Origin: Spirochaetales bacterium | GTDB lineage: Bacteria > Spirochaetota > Spirochaetia > DAHUYW01 | Assembly (NCBI GenBank): GCA_027314665.1 | Contig: DAHVAK010000080.1 | Location: forward strand, 1 to 54,531 | Reading direction: 5' to 3' | DNA: 54,531 bases | Shown here: in pieces, positions 1 through 9,930 of the stretch | Layout: every line of letters starts with the position of its first letter | Numbering within the stretch: position 1 is the stretch's first letter | Notes under the pieces: model-generated | What the model saw: only the letters and a program-made list of their open reading frames with translations | Database searches by the model: none | What the model was told of the DNA's origin: nothing | Translations under genes and position numbers: made by a program

Positions 1-1371
1 GAGACCGGTCACCACCTCGGCAAGCTCTCTCCTTCGAGCCGGATCGTTCGTCAGAAGGAGCTCGGCGGCCTTTCCCGGGACACCCATTCTTCCCGAAGCG
101 TTGATCACCGGGGAAATCTGCCATCCCACGTCGGTGGTGGAAAGGCGTTTGCCGAGGAGATTCTGCATCGAGATCAGCTCGCGCAGCCCTTCGCGCTCGG
201 TCGAGTTGAGGACCTCCATTCCGTTGCGCACAAGGACGCGGTTCTCGTTGCGCAGCGGCATGAGATCCGCGAGGGTTCCGAGGGCAACCAGGTCGAGAAT
301 GGGCCTGAAGTCCGCGAAGAGCCCAGGGCTGCGGACGTGCACCGCCGCAACATAGAGCTCCACGAAGAGATCAAGCTCGCTCAAGGTTGGGTCGTTGTAG
401 CCGGAGCCCCGCTGCTGCTCGCGGATCTTCAGGAGGCTCTTGCCCGCCACCTCGGGCAGCGCCGCGGCCAATTGAGGGGCCGTGTCGGAGAGGCCGAACT
501 CGACGCTCGGTCCGAAGAGCTCGCGCAGCATCCGCGCCTGCGGGGGAGCGTCATAGACCAGGATCTCGCAGCCGGCGAAGAAATCCACGAGCCGCGTCTG
601 CTCGATGCGCACCAGTCCCGGAGCGAGGTTCTCGGCAATTCGATCGACCACGACGAGGTTGCGGAGCTTCACCGCCTCGATGACGAAGGTCCCGTTGCCC
701 GGGCGCACGTTCATGAGGCAGAAGGTCTGTTTGTACAGCTCGCTCTGCGCGAAGCGCAGGGCCCACACCACCTTCGAGACGACCCCGCAGCCGGCGAGAT
801 CGCGGAAGGGGTAGCCGCAGTCCGGAAGCTTGGGGTCGATGACCGCAACCGCTTCCGGGAGCCCCTCCGGCGGGTTGTGGTGGTCCACGACGATCGTTTC
901 CATTCCCCGCTCGGCCGCATGGGCGATCTCGCGCGCGTTTGAGATTCCGCAGTCGACCGTGATGAGGAGATTCCCCTCTCCCTGCTCGACAAACAAATCG
1001 ACCGCTCGGATGGTGAGCCCGTAGGGATCATCCCCGTTGGGAAGCGCCCAGTCGACGTCCGCCCCCAGCTCTTCGAGAGTCGTGTACATGAGGACCGTCG
1101 AGGTGATCCCGTCGACGTCTCGGTCTCCGAAGATCTTGATCTTTTCGCCATCCTCGATTGCCGCGAGGATGCGGTCGACCGCGTCCTCCATTGCGCTGAA
1201 GAGGAAGGGATTGTGCGCGATGCGAAGGTCCTTCTCCAGGTAGAAGCGAACCTCCTCCGGCGTCGTGATCCCTCTGCGGGAGAGGATTGTCGCGGTGAGA
1301 AGATCGACCCCGAAGCGGGCGGCAATCTCTTTGACCTGGGTGGAATCGATCTCCTTCTTATGCCACGTCAT
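1..1371 (-). CDS. recJ: Single-stranded-DNA-specific exonuclease RecJ, C-terminus cut by window edge
   Basis: Own minus-strand translation from ATG at 1371: MTWHKKEIDSTQVKEIAARFGVDLLTATILSRRGITTPEEVRFYL..., with DHH-family motifs (GDRDVDG, DCGISN, VVDHHNPPE). Absent from the ORF track because it has no stop inside the window. Confidence 0.92.
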   Translation of the reverse strand, partial: MTWHKKEIDSTQVKEIAARFGVDLLTATILSRRGITTPEEVRFYLEKDLRIAHNPFLFSAMEDAVDRILAAIEDGEKIKIFGDRDVDGITSTVLMYTTLEELGADVDWALPNGDDPYGLTIRAVDLFVEQGEGNLLITVDCGISNAREIAHAAERGMETIVVDHHNPPEGLPEAVAVIDPKLPDCGYPFRDLAGCGVVSKVVWALRFAQSELYKQTFCLMNVRPGNGTFVIEAVKLRNLVVVDRIAENLAPGLVRIEQTRLVDFFAGCEILVYDAPPQARMLRELFGPSVEFGLSDTAPQLAAALPEVAGKSLLKIREQQRGSGYNDPTLSELDLFVELYVAAVHVRSPGLFADFRPILDLVALGTLADLMPLRNENRVLVRNGMEVLNSTEREGLRELISMQNLLGKRLSTTDVGWQISPVINASGRMGVPGKAAELLLTNDPARRRELAEVVTGL

Positions 1372-1382
1372 GGTGCTCCATC

Positions 1383-1940
1383 CTATCGTATGAAATCGAT
1401 CGCGCCCACCTCGCGGTAGACGGCTCCCTCCCGACGGAGGATGGACTCGAAAAGCACGCAGCGCTCGACCGCAAAGCGCGCCCCCGCCCCGTCGTAGGAC
1501 TCGAGATCGGGAAGCTCACCCGGGCTCTTTACGCGCCCGAGGGTCACATGGGGGGTGTAGGGGCGCCGTTCCGGGGCGACGAGGCCCTCGGTGAGCGGGG
1601 CAAGCCTGCGATGGAAGGCGCGGCACTCCTCCGCCCCTTGGGCGAGGCGAGCGAAGATCACCCGCGGGCTTCCCCGCTCGGGGAAACGCCCAAGCCCCCC
1701 CAGCTCCACCGAAAAGGGCACCCCCGAGAGCGTGGGGTGGTGGATGAGCTCGAGCGCGCGGCTGACCCCCGACTCGTCGAGCTCGCCGAGAAAGACCAGG
1801 GTAACATGGAGCTGCCCGGCCCCCACCCAGGAGACTCCGCGCCCCGAGCGGCGCAGCGGCTCGAGCGCCTGCCACAGGCGCTCGCGAATCTCCTCGGGGA
1901 TCGGAAAGGCGAAGAAGGCTCTCATCGCAGCTCGCCTCAC
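1383..1940 (-). CDS. thpR: RNA 2',3'-cyclic phosphodiesterase (LigT/ThpR family)
   Basis: MRAFFAFPIPEEIRERL... with two HxT motifs (HVTLVFLG, HVTLGRVK). Confidence 0.92.
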   Translation of the reverse strand: MRRAAMRAFFAFPIPEEIRERLWQALEPLRRSGRGVSWVGAGQLHVTLVFLGELDESGVSRALELIHHPTLSGVPFSVELGGLGRFPERGSPRVIFARLAQGAEECRAFHRRLAPLTEGLVAPERRPYTPHVTLGRVKSPGELPDLESYDGAGARFAVERCVLFESILRREGAVYREVGAIDFIR

Positions 1941-2818
1941 TCCGGTGAGGGTCCGCCCTCAGGCTCCCCCCGAGTGCCTGAGGCCTCCGTGCGGACGCGC
2001 GGGGGAGTTTGCGCCGGGCGCCCTTCCATCCGCGAACGACGGGGCGCCCCCTTCCCGAGAGAGGCCGGGCCGGCCTGGAGGCTCAAGAGCGGAGCCTCGA
2101 CGATCTCCTGGATGAGCCCATGGAGAAAGGCAAGGAGGTCAAGCTCCGAGCGGCGCTCGAGACCGATCGCGGCGGACTCGCGCAGGGAGAGGGCTTCGGT
2201 GTGGGCGAGGTAGCGCAGGCTGCCTGCGGAGAGCGCCACCGACTCCTCCTCGATTCCCTCGGAGAGGCTTTCGGCGCACTCCTCGCAGAGAAGCTCCTCT
2301 CCTCCACGGCGGTAGCGCGCCCCCCCCGGGAAGCTCCGCCCGCACGAGCTGCAGCTCTCGGTGTTCGGCCTGAAGCCGAGCAGCCCCACGAGCCTCCACA
2401 GATACTGGATCTCAACCCTCTCGGGGGGAGCCGCGGAGTCGAGCACCGTAAGCGAATCCTTCAGCAGTCGATAGACCTGATCGTAGCCCTCCCCGCCTCC
2501 ATAGGACTTCAGGACCACCTCCGCCATGAGAGATGCCGTGTAGAAGCGGGTGAGATCCGTCCGGATCGAATCGAAGAAGGAGAGCGGCTCCATTTCGGTG
2601 ATCTTGTAGCTCTTTTTCACCGGGTCGTAGTAGAGGTAGGCGGTCGAGCAGGTGAAGAGCTCGGTGGTCGCGCCCAGCTTCCCCTTGCCCTTGTAGGCCC
2701 CGTGAGCGATGGCCTGGATCACCCCAATGGTCGGCGACAGCAGATGGACGAGTTTGTGAAACTCCTGGAGCCGGGTGCTCTTCAGCACGATCACCTCTCC
2801 CTTGAGATTACGGCTCAT
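1937..2818 (-). CDS. recO: DNA repair protein RecO
   Basis: MSRNLKGEVIVLKSTRLQEFHKLVHLLSPTIGVIQAIAHGAYKGKGKLGATTELFTCSTAYLYY plus CxxC zinc motifs. ATG placed at 2818; the longer track ORF is upstream read-through. Confidence 0.85.
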   Translation of the reverse strand: MSRNLKGEVIVLKSTRLQEFHKLVHLLSPTIGVIQAIAHGAYKGKGKLGATTELFTCSTAYLYYDPVKKSYKITEMEPLSFFDSIRTDLTRFYTASLMAEVVLKSYGGGEGYDQVYRLLKDSLTVLDSAAPPERVEIQYLWRLVGLLGFRPNTESCSSCGRSFPGGARYRRGGEELLCEECAESLSEGIEEESVALSAGSLRYLAHTEALSLRESAAIGLERRSELDLLAFLHGLIQEIVEAPLLSLQAGPASLGKGAPRRSRMEGRPAQTPPRVRTEASGTRGEPEGGPSPE

Positions 2819-2891
2819 ATGGGTGCATGATATCAGCAAATCGAGGGGATTTGGTAGGGCCGTCGCTCCCGACCGGGTCGCGCACGCTCGG

Positions 2892-2920
2892 TTGCATTTT
2901 CGGTCGATTCCTAGTAATTT
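2892..2920 (+). promoter_or_regulatory. Candidate sigma70 promoter of lon
   Basis: TTGCAT (2892-2897), 17 bp spacer, TAATTT (2915-2920). Confidence 0.45.
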
Positions 2921-2998
2921 CTTACGGGCGACCCGGCCGCAGCATCGGTGCCGGGAAGAATCTCCACCGATCGAATACTCCAATCTCGAGGGACGTCA

Positions 2999-5350
2999 AT
3001 GGCAGAATCAGAGAAAGAAATAATACCTGCGCACCTGATCCTCCCGAACAAGGTCATCATCATGCCGCTGCAGGGCAGACCGATCTTCCCCGGGATCTTC
3101 ATCCCGATGATGATCGGCTCCCCGCAGGACATCCAGGTCGTCGAGCTTGCCCTCCAGGGCGACGCCATGATCGGGCTGCTCCTCGTCCGGCGCGAAGAGG
3201 CCGAGGTCTCCAAGGCCGACGACCTCTACACGGTGGGGACCATCGCCAAGATCGTGCGCAAGATCAACCTGCCCGATGGCGGGATGAACATCTTCATCTC
3301 GACCCTAAAGCGCTTCCACGTCAAGAAGTTCCTCAAGGAGGAGACGCCGATCACCGCGGCGGTGGAGTTCCTCGATGACGCGGGCGCCGACACCGACGAG
3401 GCGACCGCCCTCACCCGCTCCCTCATCTCGGAGATGAAGCAGATCTCCGAGAACAACCCCCTCTTCTCCGAGGAGATGCGCCTGAACATGGTCAACATCG
3501 ACCAGCCGGGAAAGATCGCGGACTTCATCACCTCGATCCTCAACGTCGACCGCCACGCCCAGCAGAAGATCCTCGAGACCCTGAACATACGCGAGAGGAT
3601 GGAGCAGGTGCTGGTCTTCATCAAGCGCGAGCAGGAGCTCCTGCGCATCCAGAAAAAGATCCAGACCCAGATCAACGACAAGATCGAGAAGAGCCAGCGC
3701 GAGTACTTCCTCAAAGAGGAGCTGAAGGCGATCAGGCAGGAGCTCGGGATGCCCGTCGATTCCAAGTCGGGGGAGTACCTGCGCTTCAAGGAGCAGATCG
3801 AGAAGCTTGCGCTCACCGGAGAGGCAAAGGAGCAGGTCGAGCAGGAGCTGGAGAAATTCGCGCTCATGGACCCGAACTCCTCCGAGTTCATCGTCACTCG
3901 CAACTACCTCGACACGATCGTCTCGCTTCCTTGGAGGGATCCCGAGCCGGAGAGCCTCGACCTCGAGCGCGCGCGAAAGGTCCTCGATGCGGATCACTAC
4001 GGCCTCGAGGACGTCAAGGAGCGGATCCTGGAGTTTCTCGCGGTGCGCAAGCTTCGCAAGGACACCAAGGGCTCGATCCTCTGCTTCGTCGGCCCGCCCG
4101 GGGTGGGCAAGACTTCGATCGGGCGCTCGATCGCAAGCGCTCTCGGCAAGAAGTTCTTCCGATTCTCGGTCGGAGGGATGCGCGACGAGGCGGAGATCAA
4201 GGGCCATCGCCGCACCTACGTGGGCGCGATGTCGGGCAAGATCATCCAAGGCTTGAAGATCGTCAAGGCAAAGGACCCGGTCTTCATGATCGACGAGATC
4301 GACAAGATGGGAGTCTCCTTCCAGGGCGACCCTTCATCAGCGCTCCTCGAGGTTCTCGACCCCGAGCAGAACGTCTCTTTCCGCGACCACTATCTCGACC
4401 TGCCCTTCGATATCTCGCACGTCCTGTTCATAGCCACGGCGAACACCACCGAGACCATCCCTCAGCCGCTTCTCGACCGCATGGAGGTGATCCGCCTCTC
4501 CGGATACATAGACGAAGAGAAGATCGCCATCGCCCAGCGTTATCTCATCCCGAAGTCGCTTGAGCGCAGCGGGCTTGCGAAGAATCGGGTGAGATACCCC
4601 AAGGGCACCCTCCAGGCCATCGCCGCAGGCTACTCGCGCGACGCGGGGATGCGCAGCTACGAGAAGGCCCTCGATCGGATACACCGCAAGGTTGCCATGA
4701 AGGTGGTACTCGGAAACCTTAAGGTCGGGATCGCCCTGGCGCCGGAGAACCTCGAGGAGTACCTTGGCCAGCCCGTCTTCCGCGACGGGGAAACACGCTG
4801 GAAGCTGAAGCCGGGCATGGCGATCGGACTCGCCTATACGAGCTTCGGAGGCGACACCCTCCTCATCGAGGCCGTCTCGAACCCCGGCAAGGAGGGCTTC
4901 AAGCTGACCGGGCAGATGGGGCAGGTGATGCAGGAGTCGGCGAGCATCGCCTACACCTATGTCCGCCACATCTCGGACCGCTTCAAGGTCGACCGCTCCT
5001 TCTTCGAGGAGAACCAGATCCACCTCCACATCCCCGCCGGGGCCACTCCGAAGGACGGCCCATCGGCCGGGATCACCATGGCCTGCTGCCTGCTCTCGCT
5101 CGTAACCGGCAAGACCCTCCGCCCCAATCTCGCGATGACCGGCGAGCTCTCGCTAGCCGGAAACGTCCTTCCCATCGGCGGCCTGAAGGAAAAGACGATC
5201 GCGGCCCGTCGCCACGGGATCAAGACCATCCTCATGCCGAAGGAGAATCTCAAGGATCTCGAAGAGATCCCCGATCACGTCAAGAAGGGAATCACCTTCC
5301 ACCCGGTCGAGAGCATGGAGGAGGTCATCGAGAAGGCCTTCGCCCGATAG
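2999..5350 (+). CDS. lon: ATP-dependent Lon protease
   Basis: GPPGVGKTSIGRSIA Walker A, DEIDKMG, and the Ser-protease motif PKDGPSAGITM. Confidence 0.97.
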   Translation: MAESEKEIIPAHLILPNKVIIMPLQGRPIFPGIFIPMMIGSPQDIQVVELALQGDAMIGLLLVRREEAEVSKADDLYTVGTIAKIVRKINLPDGGMNIFISTLKRFHVKKFLKEETPITAAVEFLDDAGADTDEATALTRSLISEMKQISENNPLFSEEMRLNMVNIDQPGKIADFITSILNVDRHAQQKILETLNIRERMEQVLVFIKREQELLRIQKKIQTQINDKIEKSQREYFLKEELKAIRQELGMPVDSKSGEYLRFKEQIEKLALTGEAKEQVEQELEKFALMDPNSSEFIVTRNYLDTIVSLPWRDPEPESLDLERARKVLDADHYGLEDVKERILEFLAVRKLRKDTKGSILCFVGPPGVGKTSIGRSIASALGKKFFRFSVGGMRDEAEIKGHRRTYVGAMSGKIIQGLKIVKAKDPVFMIDEIDKMGVSFQGDPSSALLEVLDPEQNVSFRDHYLDLPFDISHVLFIATANTTETIPQPLLDRMEVIRLSGYIDEEKIAIAQRYLIPKSLERSGLAKNRVRYPKGTLQAIAAGYSRDAGMRSYEKALDRIHRKVAMKVVLGNLKVGIALAPENLEEYLGQPVFRDGETRWKLKPGMAIGLAYTSFGGDTLLIEAVSNPGKEGFKLTGQMGQVMQESASIAYTYVRHISDRFKVDRSFFEENQIHLHIPAGATPKDGPSAGITMACCLLSLVTGKTLRPNLAMTGELSLAGNVLPIGGLKEKTIAARRHGIKTILMPKENLKDLEEIPDHVKKGITFHPVESMEEVIEKAFAR

Positions 5351-5372
5351 CACCGCCCTCGCGGGGGACTGC

Positions 5373-5397
5373 CGCCGGGGAGCTATCGTCCCCGGCG
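5373..5397. terminator. Perfect 8-bp inverted repeat between convergent lon and ilvD
   Basis: CGCCGGGG-agctatcgt-CCCCGGCG; no clear U-tract, so only a candidate bidirectional terminator. Confidence 0.45.
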
Positions 5398-5407
5398 CAG
5401 GCCCTTC

Positions 5408-7246
5408 CTACCCCTCCTCGGGGATCTCGCGGACCGCCCCACGATCCGCGGAGGTTACGTGTATCGCGTAGAGCCGAAGGGCCGGGCTCACCGCCCGCGC
5501 ACGCGCAGGCGGCCTGAAGGCGAGCTTTCCCTTCGCCTCTTCCCGACGCCTTCGCGCGACGAGCTCCTCGCCGGTGATCTTCAGGTTCATGGCCCGATTG
5601 GGGATGTCGATCTCGATGGTGTCCCCGTCCTCGATGAGCGCAAGGGCGCCGCCGGCGGCGGCCTCCGGAGAGATGTGGCAGATCGAGAGGCCCGAGGTTC
5701 CGCCGGAGAAGCGCCCGTCGGTGATGAGGGCGCACTCTTTGCCGAGGTGCATGGCCTTGATGTAGGAGGTCGGATAGAGCATCTCCTGCATCCCCGGCCC
5801 GCCCTTCGGCCCCTCGTAGCGGATGACGACGACGTCCCCCGCCCTCACCTTCCCGCCGAGGATCCCTTCGCTCGCCTCATCCTGCGAGGAGAAGACCCGC
5901 GCGGTTCCCACGAAGTGGTAGATCGAGGGGTCAACCCCGGCGGTTTTCACGATACTCCCGCTCTCGGCGATATTGCCATAGAGGACCGCAAGCCCGCCAT
6001 CCTTGTAGTAGGCGTGCTCGAAGTCGCGGATGCAGCCGCCCTCCCGATCCGTGTCGAGCTCGCGGAAGCTGCTCGCCTGCGAGGCCATGACGAGGTTGCG
6101 CTTTCCGGCCGGGGCGCTGCGGAAAAGCTCGATCGCCTCCTCGGTGGCGCTCGGGCGGCGGATGTCGTGCTGGTCGATCGCCTCCTTCAGGCTCAGACCG
6201 TCGGCGCGGCGCACGCTCGTGTCGATCGCCGCGATGCGCTCGAGCTCGCCCATGATGGAGAGGATCCCGCCCGCCCGATTCACGTCCTCGACGTGGTAGG
6301 CCGAGCTCGGGGCCACCTTGCAGAGGCAGGGGATGCGCTTAGAGAGGGCGTCGATGTCCTTCATGGTGAAATCGACCTCGCCCTCGTGCGCGATGGCGAG
6401 GAGGTGGAGCACGGTGTTCGTCGAGCCTCCCATCGCGATGTCGAGAGCCATGGCGTTCAGGAAGGCGGCCTTGGTCGCGATCCCGCGGGGGAGCACGCTC
6501 GTATCCCCCTCGTCGTAGTAGCGGCGGGCGTTGCGCACGATCTGGCGAGCAGCCCGCTCGAAGAGGCGCTTGCGGTTCGCATGAGTGGCAACCACCGTGC
6601 CGTTGCCGGGAAGGGCGAGACCGAGGGCCTCGTTCAGGCAGTTCATCGAGTTCGCCGTGAACATCCCCGAGCAGCTCCCGCAGGTCGGGCAGGCGGCCCG
6701 CTCGAGGGCGAGCACCTCCTCGTCGGAGACCGCCGCGTCGGCGCTCATGACCATGGCATCGACGAGGTCGTACTTCTTGCTTCCGACCACGCCGGCCTCC
6801 ATCGGCCCGCCCGAGACGAAGATAGTGGGGATGTTCAGGCGCATCGCCGCCATGAGCATCCCGGGGGTGATCTTGTCGCAGTTGGAGATGCACACGAGGG
6901 CGTCCACCTTGTGGGCGTTGCACATGTACTCGACGCTGTCCGCGATGAGGTCCCGTGAGGGAAGCGAGTAGAGCATCCCGTCGTGCCCCATGGCGATTCC
7001 GTCGTCGACCGCGATCGTGTTGAACTCCACTCCGAAGCAGCCCTCCGAGTCGATCACCGACTTCACGTATTGTCCGATGTCGTGAAGGTGGGCGTGGCCG
7101 GGCACCATCTGGGTGAAGGAGTTGGCGACGGCGATGATCGGCTTGCCGAAGCCGCTCTCCTGCATGCCCACCGCCCGCCAAAGCGCCCGCGCTCCCGCCA
7201 TGCGGCGACCCTCGGTTGTTGTCAGGCTTCGAAGAGGGATTTTCAT
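5408..7246 (-). CDS. ilvD: Dihydroxy-acid dehydratase IlvD
   Basis: [28 protein letters not shown]..., [49 protein letters not shown]. Confidence 0.97.
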   Translation of the reverse strand: MKIPLRSLTTTEGRRMAGARALWRAVGMQESGFGKPIIAVANSFTQMVPGHAHLHDIGQYVKSVIDSEGCFGVEFNTIAVDDGIAMGHDGMLYSLPSRDLIADSVEYMCNAHKVDALVCISNCDKITPGMLMAAMRLNIPTIFVSGGPMEAGVVGSKKYDLVDAMVMSADAAVSDEEVLALERAACPTCGSCSGMFTANSMNCLNEALGLALPGNGTVVATHANRKRLFERAARQIVRNARRYYDEGDTSVLPRGIATKAAFLNAMALDIAMGGSTNTVLHLLAIAHEGEVDFTMKDIDALSKRIPCLCKVAPSSAYHVEDVNRAGGILSIMGELERIAAIDTSVRRADGLSLKEAIDQHDIRRPSATEEAIELFRSAPAGKRNLVMASQASSFRELDTDREGGCIRDFEHAYYKDGGLAVLYGNIAESGSIVKTAGVDPSIYHFVGTARVFSSQDEASEGILGGKVRAGDVVVIRYEGPKGGPGMQEMLYPTSYIKAMHLGKECALITDGRFSGGTSGLSICHISPEAAAGGALALIEDGDTIEIDIPNRAMNLKITGEELVARRRREEAKGKLAFRPPARARAVSPALRLYAIHVTSADRGAVREIPEEG

Positions 7247-7340
7247 CGGTCTCCTCCGGTTCTATGACTGTTGCGAGTAGATTAGCGACAAATTGCGCCG
7301 AACGCAAGAAGGGGCGGCGCTTCGCCCGCTGGGACGACCT

Positions 7341-8771
7341 TCACTTTGTGCTGCTCGCGCCTTGCCTCATGCTCGCCGCCGCTAGTCGGTCGCTGACGAG
7401 GAGTGCAGCGCCCATCCCCAGGAGGGCAAGGAGAGCCGAGACTGCAAAGGTCTCGTGGAAGGCTTCCCAGGCTCCCGCGACCGTCTGCGGGTTTCCCGCC
7501 GCCGCGTGGTGCGCCGCCATCCGCGAGGCCAGGGCCGTGGCAAGGAAGGCAACCCCTGCGCCCGCGCCGAGCTGTCCGACAGTGCCGAACAAGGACGTAG
7601 CGCGTCCCAACTGCTCGGGAGCGAGGCGAGCGTAGGCGGCGGCGCCCAGAGCGACCAACGCGATCCCAAACGCCCAGCCGCGTGGCAAAAGGAGCAGGCG
7701 TATCCCCCACTCGCTTGTGCCCGCGCTCACCAGGACGAAACCGAGCGAAGAAAGCATCGACAGGAACATGCTCGCAAGCAGAAGTCTCCGCGGGCCGACT
7801 CGGCGATACCAGCGCGCCGCGAGGGGAACCGCCATCCCGACCCCAATCGCCACGGGAAAGGCAACGAGCCCCGAATGGAAGGGCGACAGCCCCTTTTCGG
7901 ACTGCAGCAGGAAGGGCAAGAGAAAAATGCCTCCGACGAAGAGGGCCTGAACGAAGAACATCGCAATCGTCCCCGCCGCAAAGAGGCGGTCGGCGAAGAG
8001 CCGCAAGGCAACCATCGGCTCGCGAGTCGTAAGCTCGCGGGCCACGAAGAGCGCGAGGAGCACCGCTCCGGCCCCCGCAGCGAGCCCTACCGAGTCATCC
8101 CCGAGCCCCCGCAACCCCACCTCCTGGAGGGCGTAGATCACGGCGCCGACTCCCGCGCTTCCCGTCAAGAAGCCAACCGCGTCAAAGCGGCCCTCTCGGT
8201 TTTGGACATCCTCTCTCAGGCCGATCCCTGCCATGAGGATCCCGAGGATGGCGAAGGGGAGGTTCACCAAAAAGATCCAGGTCCAACCGACATACTGCAC
8301 GAGGTACCCGCCAACGACCGGGCCGAGGGCGGGTGCGATGACCGTGGGAACGGCGATGAGGGCGGTAACCTTCGCACGTTCCTCGGGCGGAAAGACTCGA
8401 TAGAGCATCGTGGTCCCAACAGGGGTGAGGAGCCCGGCCCCCGCTCCCTGAAGGACCCGAAAGAGGATGAGCGTTTCGGCGCTCCACGAGGTCGCGCACA
8501 GGCCCGAGCCGAGGGCGAAGGTCACCAAGCCAAGAAGAAAGGTGCCCTTCGTCCCGATGCGGTCTCCCATCCATCCACTCAGGGGGATAAGCATGGCCAG
8601 GCTCAACAGATAGCCCGTAACGGTCCACCCCATCGTGGTCGAAGAAGCACGAAAGAAGCCTCCGATGGTCGGAAGGCCGACGTTGACAATGGTCGAGTCC
8701 ATGTACTGCATGAACGAATTGAAGACCACCACAATGACGACGATCCACCGGTATTCCAGCCGCCTTCTCAT
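7341..8771 (-). CDS. MFS multidrug efflux transporter, DHA2 (EmrB/QacA) family
   Basis: MQYMDSTIVNVGLPTIGGFF, GYLLSLAMLIPLSGWMGDRIGTK; about 14 hydrophobic segments; SD aaggag. Confidence 0.9.
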   Translation of the reverse strand: MRRRLEYRWIVVIVVVFNSFMQYMDSTIVNVGLPTIGGFFRASSTTMGWTVTGYLLSLAMLIPLSGWMGDRIGTKGTFLLGLVTFALGSGLCATSWSAETLILFRVLQGAGAGLLTPVGTTMLYRVFPPEERAKVTALIAVPTVIAPALGPVVGGYLVQYVGWTWIFLVNLPFAILGILMAGIGLREDVQNREGRFDAVGFLTGSAGVGAVIYALQEVGLRGLGDDSVGLAAGAGAVLLALFVARELTTREPMVALRLFADRLFAAGTIAMFFVQALFVGGIFLLPFLLQSEKGLSPFHSGLVAFPVAIGVGMAVPLAARWYRRVGPRRLLLASMFLSMLSSLGFVLVSAGTSEWGIRLLLLPRGWAFGIALVALGAAAYARLAPEQLGRATSLFGTVGQLGAGAGVAFLATALASRMAAHHAAAGNPQTVAGAWEAFHETFAVSALLALLGMGAALLVSDRLAAASMRQGASSTK

Positions 8772-8793
8772 TCTTCTGCTCCTTCAGACTTAG

Positions 8794-8805
8794 GTGTATA
8801 TACAC
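8794..8805. promoter_or_regulatory. Palindromic operator candidate upstream of the MFS gene
   Basis: Perfect 12-bp palindrome GTGTATATACAC; near-copy at 9299-9310 in the marR promoter. Confidence 0.6.
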
Positions 8806-8827
8806 TTTATTGGCAAAAAAAGAGGAC

Positions 8828-9292
8828 CTACCCGCGTCCCGCCGCACGACGAACCGCTGCGAGCTTCGCAAGGAGCACGCGGAAATCCCCCTCCCCCATC
8901 GCCCGGATGAACTGCGCCTGCGCCTCCTCCCAAAGTGCAAGGGCCCTTCCCAGGGTCCGCCTCCCCTTCTCGGTGATCGTCAAGAGACGGCTCCGGCGGT
9001 CCGCCCCGGGGCTCTCCGCGGTGAAGCCTTGACGCTCGAGGGGGCGCCAGTTCCTCGTGAGGGTCGTGCGGTCCATCTCGAGAAGGCGCGCGAGCCGCGT
9101 GAGCGGCATCGGCCCCCCCTGGTCGAGGGCAACCAGGATGGGTAGCTGCGTGGTGCGAATCCCGCTCGAGGCGAGGCGCTCGTTGTACAGCGCGGTGACC
9201 GCCCGCGAGGCCCTGCGGAGATTGAAGGAGACGCAGACTTCCGGATATTCCTTGCCCCGTGGAGCTCTCTTTCCCTTCCCGTCCGGATCCAT
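8828..9292 (-). CDS. MarR family transcriptional regulator
   Basis: Winged-helix signature ...GGPMPLTRLARLLEMDRTTLTRNWRPLERQGFTAESPGADRRSRLLTITEKGRRTL. ATG at 9292. Confidence 0.88.
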   Translation of the reverse strand: MDPDGKGKRAPRGKEYPEVCVSFNLRRASRAVTALYNERLASSGIRTTQLPILVALDQGGPMPLTRLARLLEMDRTTLTRNWRPLERQGFTAESPGADRRSRLLTITEKGRRTLGRALALWEEAQAQFIRAMGEGDFRVLLAKLAAVRRAAGRG

Positions 9293-9298
9293 AGTTAG

Positions 9299-9310
9299 GA
9301 GTATATACAC
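9299..9310. promoter_or_regulatory. Second operator candidate, overlapping the -10 of the marR promoter
   Basis: GAGTATATACAC, 11/12 identical to 8794-8805. Confidence 0.6.
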
Positions 9311-9328
9311 CTTTTCGTGCGCCGTCAA
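9300..9328 (-). promoter_or_regulatory. Promoter of marR with leaderless geometry
   Basis: Minus strand: TTGACG (9328-9323), 17 bp, TATACT (9305-9300), 7 nt, ATG 9292. Confidence 0.6.
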
Positions 9329-9930
9329 GATGGGTCGCCGCCCATGTCGCTCCCCACTCGCCGTCTCTCTCCGGCCCGCCTGGCCCGAACCTCAGTCGCA
9401 AGGAGATTCTCGGCCGTGGAGGCTCCGAGGAGGAGCCCCAACCCGCACAGAGCGACCCACTCCAGCGTCCAGCGAAGGCCTGGCCTGAGCGGGAGGAGGG
9501 GGCCGGCGCTCATGAAGAGGAGGAGCATGTAGCAGGCGGCCCCGTCATGCCGCCCCAATCGCGTGTAGCGGACGCAGCCGGCCCTAGCGCCGCCGCCAAA
9601 CCAGGAGGCGACGCAGACGACCGCGAGCCCTGGGAGGAGGAGATAACGGGCGTCGCTCACGCCGGCAGCGAGCCCCGCCGTGACGACCACCGCGGCGTCG
9701 CACCCGGCGTCCAGGAGCCGACCCCGCGGACCTTCCGTATGCAGACGGCGGGCGAGCGGGCCATCCACGAGGTCAGTCGCGACGATTGCGGCCATCACCG
9801 CAAGGGCCAGCCCGCTTCCGGCCGCGTAGAGCCCTACCCAGGGGACAAGGAGGAGAAGGCGCGAGAGGCTCACCCCATCCGCGAGTGTGAATCGCACGCC
9901 CAGCCCCTTAATCTGAAGCGAGGGTCGCAT
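9325..9930 (-). CDS. CDP-alcohol phosphatidyltransferase family membrane protein
   Basis: DLVDGPLARRLHTEGPRGRLLDAGCDA fits the DxxDGxxAR...G...D...D motif; hydrophobic. Confidence 0.75.
   Translation of the reverse strand: MRPSLQIKGLGVRFTLADGVSLSRLLLLVPWVGLYAAGSGLALAVMAAIVATDLVDGPLARRLHTEGPRGRLLDAGCDAAVVVTAGLAAGVSDARYLLLPGLAVVCVASWFGGGARAGCVRYTRLGRHDGAACYMLLLFMSAGPLLPLRPGLRWTLEWVALCGLGLLLGASTAENLLATEVRARRAGERRRVGSDMGGDPS

Noticed and set aside
711-1325. 204-aa minus ORF
   Set aside because: Out-of-frame with recJ on the same strand; Arg/Ser-rich composition, no domain.
8813-8821. Poly-A/T run after marR as a second slippage site
   Set aside because: Lies at the 3' end/intergenic side of marR and breaks no coherent frame.
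7455-9032. 525-aa + strand ORF
   Set aside because: Antisense to the MFS and marR genes; charged low-complexity translation.
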